A DNA stretch of 9,919 nt. Source: Desulfuromonadales bacterium (GTDB lineage Bacteria > Desulfobacterota > Desulfuromonadia > Desulfuromonadales > BM103). Shown piece after piece: positions 1-7,339 of this stretch; within the stretch, counting starts at the first letter, position 1; each line of letters begins with the position of its first letter. The position numbers were made by a program, and so were the translations under genes. The notes under the pieces were generated by a model, which was not told where the DNA came from, ran no database searches, and saw only the letters and a program-made list of their open reading frames with translations. The stretch is from contig JAUWTX010000053.1 of assembly GCA_030614505.1 (NCBI GenBank), positions 1-9,919 of the forward strand, written 5' to 3'.

Positions 1-3000
1 ACATTCTGTCCATCGAACCCTTCTGTTTTCGCCGTAAAACTCATTTGACCCGGCAACACAGCAGAACCAAATTCTACTTGTAAGCGAGCAAAATCTTCCA
101 AGTCGCGCCTGCACAAAATCTCGTTATCCAGACTGTCATTGCCGGATTTCAGATCATCCTCAACATTCTGTTTATCATCTGGGCTGAACTCCTCTACATC
201 CCGATCATTGTTTACCCAGAACAACGCAGATTCATCAGCCTTTTTATTAAAATCAATAATTCTGTCCCGGTTACCATCAAACGCCATATCAAAGTGGAGA
301 ACCGTCAAAGGCAACGAGTCACTTATCTGGCTCCCCTGGCTCGAAACATATGTCAGCGTCAGACTATTCGAATGAAGTCCTGAACTTTCAGCAATTCCCT
401 CAAGGTAGAGAGCTATCGTCAATGGTGATTCCGTAATCAGTTGCGGCGAATCCTCGGGCTTCATTTCAAACAGTTCCCCGCCTTGTTCATAGTAAATCCG
501 CAATTGCGACGAATCGTTTGCTCTTACCTGCCAACCGCCATTGATCATGTCGGCATCATCAATATGCAACCAGGCACGCTTGAGTTCATCATCTTCGATA
601 ATGATCCCGGGAGTTTCGACATCCAAAAGGGTGATCGACGCATCATGATCCCGCTCATCATAATCATTATTCAGCAACACAAATGCGCCAATCTGGTCCT
701 CAACAATATCCGGCAGGCCATCGACATGCAGGTCAACCTTGCTGATGACAGGCATGACAGGAATTCTGTCGCTGTAAATCGCATTGACATCGCCAGGGTT
801 GCCAAGCAGCACCTGACTCTTATAATTCCTGTTCGGCAGGAATGTATAGCCAGCCGGGATGGTCACAGAGGAAACTGCGGAAAGCGGTGCCAGAATGGCC
901 TCCCACAGATCGCCATCTGCATAGATCAGTACCTGGGCCATGCCAGCGACATATTCCACAGGCTGGACGGTGTAGTTGAATGCCGTATCGCGTAGCAGTC
1001 GGCCAGCCCCATCAACAGGGGCAATGAGGGCATCTGGAAGTTGCAGTGAGACACCCCAGATTTCTACGACTTCTTCGACGGGGCCGATGAGTGTCTGCTC
1101 CTGGTTTTCGATCTCACAACCGGAACAGTCATTATTGATGACCGTTCGCATGTGCGACGCTGTCGCCGACAAGGGTACTTGATTTAGACCCTCCTCGAGA
1201 ATCAGGTCCAGCCCGTAGAGATACGGCATCGCTGCACTCTCCGGCATGGTTGCTACGCGTTTCAACTCAATCGAGTTACCGAGCACCTGGTCGGGCACGC
1301 TGAGGGTGAATTCGCCGTTGCCGACCATCTGGTCACAGACGCGATCCGGATCCGGCGAGCAGGTAACAACTTCACTTGCGGTCTGTTTTACCGTACCCTC
1401 ACTGAGCAGATACGACTTGATGTTGAGCCTCGCAAGGCCTCCGACGGGACGGGCATCGATGTTCCTGCCCTCGACATCTCTGAGGCGTGGATATGTCAAC
1501 ACCAGCTTTTCGACGGGCTCCGGTGCGACTCCACAGGCTCCGATGGCAGTCGCGAACTGATTGATGACAAGCTGACTTGCCGACGACTCTGATGTCTGGA
1601 GCGTTGCGACTATCGGATAATTGGCATCTGCGATACCACCCAGGATGACCCCTACCATGGCACCACCGTCGGAGCGGCTTAATAGAGTAACGGTGCCCGC
1701 TGCGCGACTGCATTCGCCGTTCACTGGCAACTGTTTCATGCAGGGATCTTCAGCAGCGATGATCTCTGCAGGTTGAGACTCTGCTGCCAATGAAACGTTG
1801 TCGCAGGCGGAGGTTGGGTCAGGCACTGCCTCTTGCACAACAAACTGGACAGGATGATTGGCGACGGGGTTGCCGAACCGATCCTGAAGAATGATCCCGG
1901 CATCGCCGGCATAGCTCAATACGTCGCCGATCTTGCCTTCACCGATGACTTGGGTCCTTTGCAGGTCAGGTTGACCGGCAAAACCGAGCACAATGATCGG
2001 ACCATTAAGAGTTGCAAGTGAACCGACTGCAAGCTGGGCAGCAATCAGATTCTCTCCAACGATGTTGGCTTGTTCATCATCGGGGCGAGTCACCACGATC
2101 GGGTTGTTGTAAACGCTTTCGCCGGGGACAAACCGCGCCCTGGCAATGCCATCGTAACCACTGGTGACTGTCATCGCCTGAGTCAATACAACCGGTTCAA
2201 CCGCATCATCGATCAACGAACCGGCACCCTTGCTGACAGTGAAGGTGGCTGGTGCGCCGACAACAGGCACGCCGAATTCATCTTTGACCAGCACCATCAG
2301 AGCGTCGATCAATTCTTCACCGGCAGTCGCCTGCCTGATCTGCCAGGGTGTTATCGAAGTGAGGCTGTGCGCGGCCAGAATATCGCTATTTGGTTCGCCC
2401 CGATAAGGTGCTTCCATTTTCCTGACAATCTCTTCAGGCCAGAATTCCTTACCCAGGACTGTGTTGCCACCGGCAATCGATCCGGAAAGCATATATCCTG
2501 ACTCACCTGTCTCGACAAATTCCTTGAGATAACCGGTCCCGCTCCAGGCAGAGAAGGTCAATGGCTGTGCCGGTATCTTCACAACCATGCCATTGGCGAT
2601 GGCAGCAGAGATATCTTCCTGGACAGTCTGACTCAGTGCCAGTTCAGGCAATGCCGTAGCAATGTTATCTGCGTTGATGGTTATGACCGGAATATTCGCA
2701 TCTCGTGCCAGGCTGAAAAGTTTGGCCGTTGAGATGCTTTCGACCTGGAAATTCTCTTCGAGCGCCTGATGCTCCAAGGCCGAACCCTGCAACGCTGATA
2801 ACTGCATGAATGACAGCAAACGATTGTCAGCTGACGTACCACGCGATACAGCCTCAACGGCGCGGATATCGGCATCCAGAAACAACCCGGTCCAGGTGAC
2901 CGTTTGTGGCTGGCCAAGCAATTCCGTCACATCCATCATGCCGCCAAGTGTGACCAGCGTCGGTAACGGCCTGGCAAGCTTGAGCTTCAGCAGATCAGCG

Positions 3001-4847
3001 ATTTCCTCTTCATCGCGGTTCCACGTATCCACGTAATCCAGAGCCGTTCGATAAAGGAGTGCGACGGCCTCGCCCGTCATGACCTCTATACCGGGGCCAC
3101 TCTCGCTCAACTCATCGGCAGCTGTCACCTCCTGCGCAACAATCCCCAGTACATGCGGATAGCCGACAACCAGCCTGTTTTCAACATCGGCAAAACCAGC
3201 CGGTGACTGCATGGTGACGGTTAAAGACAAGTCTTTGCCGATGGGAAAACCCTGCTGGCCCACGATCATACGGGCCCCGTTAACAATCAGCACCGGACGA
3301 AGATGGACAAGGTAGGCCGGTGTATTGTCCAGCCCCCCCCAGAGATTAATAGTTTCCTGATCCTCGACGGTCTCCGGCTCAAAGGAGATCTGCATCAGCT
3401 GATTTGTCAGCGCTCGAACCGGCAAGGTTATGTCAAATACCGGCGAATCTCCTGTTTCCTTATCAACCACAGTAAATTGGACCTTATGAATCAGGTCATC
3501 CGGCAGGGATGTATATTCACCGGTTACGGCAACTTCGGAAAACTGGAGAGCTGTTGACAGGATATGCAAATTTTCCGGTTGCTGGATGCGACTATGAAGA
3601 AGGGTGTTGTATTGAACGTTCGGTAAGTTTGCGGCCAGAAAAGTATCGACCTGTTCGCGGAGAACCTCTACCGGAGTCTTTTCCTGAGGTGAGCTTAGGT
3701 AGTCTTCACGTACTGTCGACAGAGGCTGGCCATGTTGCTCATAAAGATCGAGGGCCCCATTTTCCGTAAAGGCTGCCACCTTGAAGCTGGTATCCAACGG
3801 CAACCAGAGTTTGCCCTGCATATCGGCCAGAGAGCCACGGTAATTCGCATAAGGAATCAACGTCTCTACCCAGATATGCTCTATCTGGTAGTTGACGACT
3901 TCACTTCCAGCCATCACAGGTTGATGAGGAATTCCGGCTTTGCGAAAAAACTCACCGATACGCTCCGCATCGTCTATACCGGTCAAGCGTCTGGCCATAT
4001 CAAGGTCAGGGAAAAACTCACCAACCCCTCTCACATAACGCGACGGATAACCTGCGGCCCGCAACAGGGCAATCAGCAAAGCAGCCTGGTCGGCATCGTT
4101 ACCGCTGCGCTGCCGCAAGGTTTCTTCTGCTCCCTTCATGCTCCCCCAGTACCATTCCGTGCGGACATTATTTTTGACCCACTCGTAAAGATCGACCGGA
4201 TCCCAATTCTGTTTGCCGGCTGATTCTGCTATGGAGCGCGCCTGCAGATAGATTGCCTGGGAAACTGATGCTTCGGGGGATTCTTGAAGATCTGCAGATG
4301 TGTAGTCAATTGTGGAGGTCTGATAGGCAGGTGTGGTCAGGGGAGAGAATTGCGGCGCTACAGTCTGAAGCTGTAACTGCCTGTATGGTACAGCTCCATG
4401 CAGTGCCGCCTGTCTCGTCGTTATAAGCTGCTTGAGCAGCTTCGACAAGGCTTCAAGATCATGTTGATCAGGGACCGATTGACCAAGAATCCTCCGCAAG
4501 AGGACATCGATGCCCTGCAGACTTTCATTGAGGAGCGCCGAAAATTCCTGGTGACGATACCTGGCAGTAGCGTTGCCATTCTTTAACCTGGCTTCACGAC
4601 TGTGCAAATTTTCATCGAACAGAAGATGACAAGCTTGCAGGTTCTCAACTTGTTGGTTCAGTCGTATACGCAATTTCACAAGAGAAGAATCTTCCTGAGA
4701 GGCAGACTGCAACTGCTGAATAATCTGAAGTATTTTGCCAGCAGTTGCAGAGAAATCCTCAACTGATTTCTCCTGTATGGCATGGACAACGGAGACCAGA
4801 CAAACGAACAGAGCTATGGTAGTGATGATATAACGGAATTGTAGCAA
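1..4847 (-). CDS. Giant exported transglutaminase-like / Ig-like multidomain protein (3' end outside window)
   Basis: One frame is open for 1,615 codons with no stop and runs off the left edge. I start it at TTG 4847, which has AGGAGG five bases upstream. An in-frame ATG at 4874 has no Shine-Dalgarno site. Residues 1-23 form a Sec signal peptide (Arg5, hydrophobic core, VHA cleavage site, no lipobox). Residues 24-200 look helical. A transglutaminase-like fold spans about 205-360 (W215, G249-N-D-A-D253, H324, D352), but the usual nucleophile Cys is Asp251. A beta-rich region follows. Residues 580-795 resemble a conserved segment of large bacterial transglutaminase-like proteins. Two Big_1-like Ig domains lie near 845-940 (DEFGVPV) and 970-1110 (DRFGNPV). 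Eight Cys lie between 1015 and 1244. Asp-rich modules end the visible part: NNDYDERDHD at 1393-1402 and DGNRD...D at 1524-1532, probably calcium loops. A c-di-GMP riboswitch precedes it. Role unknown; surface or matrix function is inferred. Confidence 0.88.
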   Translation of the reverse strand, partial: MLQFRYIITTIALFVCLVSVVHAIQEKSVEDFSATAGKILQIIQQLQSASQEDSSLVKLRIRLNQQVENLQACHLLFDENLHSREARLKNGNATARYRHQEFSALLNESLQGIDVLLRRILGQSVPDQHDLEALSKLLKQLITTRQAALHGAVPYRQLQLQTVAPQFSPLTTPAYQTSTIDYTSADLQESPEASVSQAIYLQARSIAESAGKQNWDPVDLYEWVKNNVRTEWYWGSMKGAEETLRQRSGNDADQAALLIALLRAAGYPSRYVRGVGEFFPDLDMARRLTGIDDAERIGEFFRKAGIPHQPVMAGSEVVNYQIEHIWVETLIPYANYRGSLADMQGKLWLPLDTSFKVAAFTENGALDLYEQHGQPLSTVREDYLSSPQEKTPVEVLREQVDTFLAANLPNVQYNTLLHSRIQQPENLHILSTALQFSEVAVTGEYTSLPDDLIHKVQFTVVDKETGDSPVFDITLPVRALTNQLMQISFEPETVEDQETINLWGGLDNTPAYLVHLRPVLIVNGARMIVGQQGFPIGKDLSLTVTMQSPAGFADVENRLVVGYPHVLGIVAQEVTAADELSESGPGIEVMTGEAVALLYRTALDYVDTWNRDEEEIADLLKLKLARPLPTLVTLGGMMDVTELLGQPQTVTWTGLFLDADIRAVEAVSRGTSADNRLLSFMQLSALQGSALEHQALEENFQVESISTAKLFSLARDANIPVITINADNIATALPELALSQTVQEDISAAIANGMVVKIPAQPLTFSAWSGTGYLKEFVETGESGYMLSGSIAGGNTVLGKEFWPEEIVRKMEAPYRGEPNSDILAAHSLTSITPWQIRQATAGEELIDALMVLVKDEFGVPVVGAPATFTVSKGAGSLIDDAVEPVVLTQAMTVTSGYDGIARARFVPGESVYNNPIVVTRPDDEQANIVGENLIAAQLAVGSLATLNGPIIVLGFAGQPDLQRTQVIGEGKIGDVLSYAGDAGIILQDRFGNPVANHPVQFVVQEAVPDPTSACDNVSLAAESQPAEIIAAEDPCMKQLPVNGECSRAAGTVTLLSRSDGGAMVGVILGGIADANYPIVATLQTSESSASQLVINQFATAIGACGVAPEPVEKLVLTYPRLRDVEGRNIDARPVGGLARLNIKSYLLSEGTVKQTASEVVTCSPDPDRVCDQMVGNGEFTLSVPDQVLGNSIELKRVATMPESAAMPYLYGLDLILEEGLNQVPLSATASHMRTVINNDCSGCEIENQEQTLIGPVEEVVEIWGVSLQLPDALIAPVDGAGRLLRDTAFNYTVQPVEYVAGMAQVLIYADGDLWEAILAPLSAVSSVTIPAGYTFLPNRNYKSQVLLGNPGDVNAIYSDRIPVMPVISKVDLHVDGLPDIVEDQIGAFVLLNNDYDERDHDASITLLDVETPGIIIEDDELKRAWLHIDDADMINGGWQVRANDSSQLRIYYEQGGELFEMKPEDSPQLITESPLTIALYLEGIAESSGLHSNSLTLTYVSSQGSQISDSLPLTVLHFDMAFDGNRDRIIDFNKKADESALFWVNNDRDVEEFSPDDKQNVEDDLKSGNDSLDNEILCRRDLEDFARLQVEFGSAVLPGQMSFTAKTEGFDGQN

Positions 4848-4852
4848 GACCC

Positions 4853-4858
4853 CCTCCT
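4853..4858 (-). promoter_or_regulatory. Shine-Dalgarno site deciding a TTG start
   Basis: AGGAGG followed by five bases (GGGTC) and TTG at 4847. The nearest in-frame ATG, nine codons upstream at 4874, is preceded by T-rich leader with no purine-rich site. The TTG start also gives a more regular signal peptide. Confidence 0.7.
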
Positions 4859-4899
4859 GCAGCAATAACAACATGTAAGCCAATACCAGTCTAAGACGC

Positions 4900-4941
4900 A
4901 AAAAAGCCGGGCCGTCAAAGGTGGTCCTTGACAACCCGGCT
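4900..4941 (-). terminator. Rho-independent terminator of the riboswitch expression platform
   Basis: Read on the minus strand, the arm GCCGGGTTGTCAAGG pairs with CCTTTGACGGCCCGGC around a short loop (two or three G-U pairs), followed directly by six U. The 5' arm reuses the 3' strands of P3 (CCGGG) and P1 (CAAGG) of the aptamer. Ligand-bound aptamer and terminator therefore exclude each other, which predicts an ON switch: c-di-GMP prevents termination ahead of the giant gene. Confidence 0.9.
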
Positions 4942-5011
4942 GTCTTTAGTGTGCTTAAGACCCGTGGCTTTCCGTCCCTCCCTTACGGAAGGTTTGGCTT
5001 GAAACAAGAAT
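4926..5011 (-). ncRNA. c-di-GMP-I riboswitch aptamer (GEMM-I)
   Basis: The minus strand carries the GEMM-I core in order: AAGCC-AAACC, the P2 hairpin CCTTCC-GTAA-GGGAGG with a GNRA tetraloop, GACGG-AAAGCC, a P3 stem with an inner GUCUU/AAGAC helix, and GACAGCCGGGTTG. A five-pair P1 forms from 5005-5009 and 4926-4930. Aligned by eye to the Vibrio Vc2 RNA, the position equal to G20 is G, which favours c-di-GMP over cGAMP. The P2-closing pair equal to G21-C46 is swapped to C-G, a compensatory change. It lies in the leader of the giant exported protein, with the terminator directly downstream. Confidence 0.93.
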
Positions 5012-5037
5012 TAGAATAACAAAATGACAGGAAACAA

Positions 5038-5065
5038 ATTAAAGGAACCCTACCTTTCTTGTCAA
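5038..5065 (-). promoter_or_regulatory. Sigma70-like promoter for the riboswitch and giant gene
   Basis: A consensus -35 TTGACA (5065-5060) and -10 TTTAAT (5043-5038) are separated by 16 bases; shifting the -10 to TTAATT gives 17. The predicted transcript start near 5030 lies about 20 bases before the aptamer, which is a sensible riboswitch leader. It sits just after the phosphomutase stop codon, so the giant gene has its own promoter. Confidence 0.7.
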
Positions 5066-5069
5066 GAAA
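5055..5069. repeat. 15-bp palindrome over the -35 element
   Basis: TTTCTTG-T-CAAGAAA has perfect 7-bp arms around one base. The -35 hexamer lies inside it. It may be an operator, or a stem at the end of the phosphomutase transcript; there is no clear U tract supporting termination. Confidence 0.5.
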
Positions 5070-5084
5070 AAGTTTCTGGAAGGA

Positions 5085-6506
5085 TTAGTTTTCCACAAAC
5101 CCAACTGCAGCCGCAGTCAAACGCTCCAACTCCTCCCTGCTCCCCGCCTCAGTATAGACCCTCACCACCGGTTCAGTCCCCGACTTACGGAAAAGCGCCC
5201 AGGAGCCATCCTCAAGAATCATCTTGACGCCATCGGTTGTGACCAGTTCCTGCACTTGTTTCCCGGCCAGTTGATCCGGCGGCGAAGCCAGTTTATCGTC
5301 GATCTTTTCTGAAAGTTCCATGGAAAGACGCAGGTTCTTGCGGGACGTATGGAATTCACCGACACGACTGTAGAGATCCATCAGCAACTGTCCGAGAGTC
5401 TTGCCCTCAACCGCGACCATTTCGGCGACCAGCAGACAGGCGAGCACACCATCTTTGTCTGGCACATGACCACGCAGGCTCAGCCCGGCACTCTCTTCGC
5501 CACCGATGACAATCTCGTTATCACGGATGAATTCGCCGATGTACTTGAAACCAACCGGCGTCTCGCGCACGGCATAACCGTGATGGGCTGCTACGGCATC
5601 AATAAAATGCGAGGTGGCAACCGATCGTGCAGCATCGCCTTTTTCACCTTTTCTTCTGATCAGGTAATCGTAGAGCAGCGCGAGAATGTAATTCGGCTCA
5701 ATGAAAGTACCGTCGGCATCTATGATGCCATAGCGGTCTGCATCACCGTCGGTGGCCAGTCCAAGCACAATCCGATTGTCACCTTTGACCCAGGTGATGA
5801 GGTCATTGAGATGGACTGGTGACGGGTCGGGAGGTAAACCGCCGAAGTAAGGATCTCGTCCACCGTTGATTGTCTGTACCAGCAACCCGGATTCAACCAA
5901 CAGGCTATCGACATAATCACGGCCGGCCCCGTACATCGGGTCAAAGACCACGGTCATTCCTGACTTGCCGATGGCCTCAAGATCAACCTTGCAACGCAAG
6001 TCTTCCAGGTAATCGGGCATGGGGTCGATTTCTTCAACAAGACCGGCACGCACCGCCTGATCAAGAGGCATGTCGCGATAACAGACTTCACCGAGCATGG
6101 CATTGGCCAGGCGTTCGATCTCGGCTGTCACTTCCGGCAAAGCCGGGCCGCCCCAGGCCGTAGAGAACTTGATGCCGTTATACTCGTAAGGGTTGTGACT
6201 GGCAGTAAAATTGATGGCGCCCGCCGTGCCACGACGCATGATTTCATAGGCGATAACCGGCGTTGGCGTATCCTGTTTACAGATGAAGGACGGCACCCCG
6301 GACCCGGCCAGAACACGTGCTGTTTCCCGGGCAAAATGCTCGCCCATAAAGCGGCTGTCGTGACCGATCACCAGGCCCCGTTCACCGCTTTTTTCTGTGC
6401 GCAGGAAATCGGCGATGGCCTGGGTCACGATGCGAACATTTTCCAGGGTGAAGTCTTCAGCGAGGATGCCGCGCCACCCGGAGGTTCCGAACTTTATTTG
6501 ATTCAT
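5085..6506 (-). CDS. Phosphoglucomutase/phosphomannomutase family protein
   Basis: This cytoplasmic enzyme of the alpha-D-phosphohexomutase superfamily moves a phosphate between C1 and C6 of a hexose phosphate, supplying precursors for glycogen, lipopolysaccharide or exopolysaccharide. All four family signatures are present in the 473 residues: the active-site loop TASHNP at 101-106 with phospho-Ser103, the magnesium loop DGDADR at 253-258, the sugar-binding loop GGEESAG at 335-341 and the phosphate-binding RKSGTEP at 440-446. GEES is the loop form typical of glucose/mannose mutases rather than GlmM; which sugar is used cannot be fixed from sequence. ATG 6506 has AGGAG seven bases upstream. 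The gene is 67 bp downstream of the YcgN-like gene on the same strand and may be co-transcribed with it. No clear terminator follows its stop. Confidence 0.95.
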   Translation of the reverse strand: MNQIKFGTSGWRGILAEDFTLENVRIVTQAIADFLRTEKSGERGLVIGHDSRFMGEHFARETARVLAGSGVPSFICKQDTPTPVIAYEIMRRGTAGAINFTASHNPYEYNGIKFSTAWGGPALPEVTAEIERLANAMLGEVCYRDMPLDQAVRAGLVEEIDPMPDYLEDLRCKVDLEAIGKSGMTVVFDPMYGAGRDYVDSLLVESGLLVQTINGGRDPYFGGLPPDPSPVHLNDLITWVKGDNRIVLGLATDGDADRYGIIDADGTFIEPNYILALLYDYLIRRKGEKGDAARSVATSHFIDAVAAHHGYAVRETPVGFKYIGEFIRDNEIVIGGEESAGLSLRGHVPDKDGVLACLLVAEMVAVEGKTLGQLLMDLYSRVGEFHTSRKNLRLSMELSEKIDDKLASPPDQLAGKQVQELVTTDGVKMILEDGSWALFRKSGTEPVVRVYTEAGSREELERLTAAAVGFVEN

Positions 6507-6547
6507 GTTGTTGCTCCTGAAGAAAGGGTGCGAGAATAATACTTTTC

Positions 6548-6562
6548 ACCTTTCACAAAGGT
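6548..6562. repeat. Short inverted repeat between two genes
   Basis: ACCTTT-CAC-AAAGGT, perfect 6-bp arms with a 3-base centre, in the 67-bp gap between the YcgN-like gene and the phosphomutase. There is no U tract, so it is probably not a terminator. It could be an mRNA hairpin or a protein site. Confidence 0.35.
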
Positions 6563-6573
6563 TACCACAGAAA

Positions 6574-6888
6574 CTAGCAGTCGTCCGGACCGTCATCATC
6601 CGGCATGCTAGGCGCCGGGTAGCCCTCGATATCAGCAACATAGGGACAATCTGCCGGGAGGAAGCCCTTCTTGATGTTTTCATCTGTCAGATGTACGCAA
6701 CCTGGACGCTTGGTGTCGCGGTCTGCATAGACACGGCACAGCTTTGTTTCAAGATCGAGGAATTCACAGGGGATCTCTGTGTAATAAATGTGCCCCTCAA
6801 AGTCTATTTTTTCATAGCAACATTGAGCGCATTTACTGCAGATAGACTCCCAGTCTTTTTGGGTATTTTGGGTCTTTTGTTTATTCAT
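6574..6888 (-). CDS. YcgN/YkgJ-like cysteine-cluster protein (UPF0260-like)
   Basis: The 104-residue product carries the YkgJ-superfamily pattern: CSKCAQCC at 17-24, then Cys41, Cys51, Cys64 and Cys81. The spacing and surrounding words (WESIC, IYYTEIPC, LPADCPY) match YcgN/UPF0260 more than other YkgJ proteins, although it is shorter than typical YcgN. The cysteines are thought in this family to bind metal or an Fe-S cluster; the biochemical role is unknown. The tail is Asp/Pro-rich and ends in Cys104. I chose ATG 6888, preceded by a weak GGA site. A TTG at 6945 would extend it by 19 residues but lacks a ribosome site, and the extension is outside the conserved fold. It diverges from the PxxKW gene and precedes the phosphomutase. 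Confidence 0.85.
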   Translation of the reverse strand: MNKQKTQNTQKDWESICSKCAQCCYEKIDFEGHIYYTEIPCEFLDLETKLCRVYADRDTKRPGCVHLTDENIKKGFLPADCPYVADIEGYPAPSMPDDDGPDDC

Positions 6889-6917
6889 TTCATTCCAGTT
6901 GGTGTTGATAGATGGAA

Positions 6918-6945
6918 AACATAAAACCTGTTTAGCCGCGGCCAA
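6918..6945 (-). promoter_or_regulatory. Possible weak promoter for the YcgN-like gene
   Basis: TTGGCC (6945-6940) and TATGTT (6923-6918) are separated by 16 bases, about 30 bases before ATG 6888. Both boxes depart from consensus, so this is only a candidate. Confidence 0.25.
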
Positions 6946-6959
6946 TATTGCTTTTAGGG

Positions 6960-6989
6960 TTGACAGACATCAGCAAAAGGGGGTAGAAG
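6960..6989 (+). promoter_or_regulatory. Candidate promoter for the PxxKW gene
   Basis: A consensus -35 TTGACA at 6960-6965 is followed 18 bases later by TAGAAG at 6984-6989. The start point would fall near 6996, giving a leader of about 65 bases. The -10 is imperfect. Confidence 0.45.
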
Positions 6990-7006
6990 TTCCTTTTCGG
7001 AAAGCA

Positions 7007-7029
7007 GGAGATTAGCAGCCTGAATCTCC
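7007..7029 (+). promoter_or_regulatory. Leader hairpin upstream of the PxxKW gene
   Basis: GGAGATT and AATCTCC form a perfect 7-bp stem around a 9-base loop in the 5' leader, ending 19 bases before the Shine-Dalgarno site. It does not sequester that site. It may stabilise the mRNA. Confidence 0.4.
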
Positions 7030-7060
7030 CAGAATAAGCGTGAATCAAAGGAGTACCCTT

Positions 7061-7339
7061 ATGCAGTGTCAAACAGTTCTTCCCGGTACAGAATGTACTT
7101 TCTGGAGTAAAGGCGGTTGTGTTTTTGAAGGCAACACCTGTCAGAACGTTATCGAAATGTGTGAAGGTTGCAATCACATTGTTGAAGGCACCATCGGTCC
7201 GGTCTGCATCAAGGCCCCCTCGCCGATCAAAAAATGGTCTGCCGGCCTCTGCAACTACGCAACCCACCGTAAAGTTGAAGTCAAGATTGACGAAATCAAG
7301 GTCAACCCGCTCAAAGCTTCGAAACGTGCTGGTCGGTAA
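7061..7339 (+). CDS. PxxKW family cysteine-rich small protein
   Basis: The 92-residue protein matches the PxxKW family known mainly from deltaproteobacteria. The name motif is P55-I-K-K-W59, just after VCIKAPS. Eight cysteines lie at 3, 12, 20, 27, 34, 37, 49 and 64, so metal or Fe-S binding is plausible, but no function is established. There is no signal peptide or membrane segment, and the C-terminus is Lys/Arg-rich. ATG 7061 has AGGAG seven bases upstream; a GTG at 7040 would add seven residues but would place the Shine-Dalgarno inside the gene. The strong ribosome site, leader hairpin and strong terminator suggest a well-expressed single-gene transcript. It diverges from another cysteine-cluster gene. 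Confidence 0.87.
   Translation: MQCQTVLPGTECTFWSKGGCVFEGNTCQNVIEMCEGCNHIVEGTIGPVCIKAPSPIKKWSAGLCNYATHRKVEVKIDEIKVNPLKASKRAGR

Noticed and set aside
441..995. Plus-strand open frame of 184 codons
   Set aside because: It is the reverse complement of the giant minus-strand gene and has no recognisable domain; the other plus-strand frames in 139-4586 are the same kind of shadow.
4778..4847. Lipoprotein signal in the giant protein (Cys16)
   Set aside because: LFVC lacks the small residue before Cys required by a lipobox; a VHA signal-peptidase I site fits better.
1..4847. Rhs/YD-repeat toxin protein
   Set aside because: No YD repeats or Rhs core are visible in this part; only the family association suggests a possible link outside the window.
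6889..6945. TTG-started extension of the YcgN-like gene
   Set aside because: No ribosome site, and the 19 extra residues lie outside the conserved cysteine fold; they overlap the likely promoter region.
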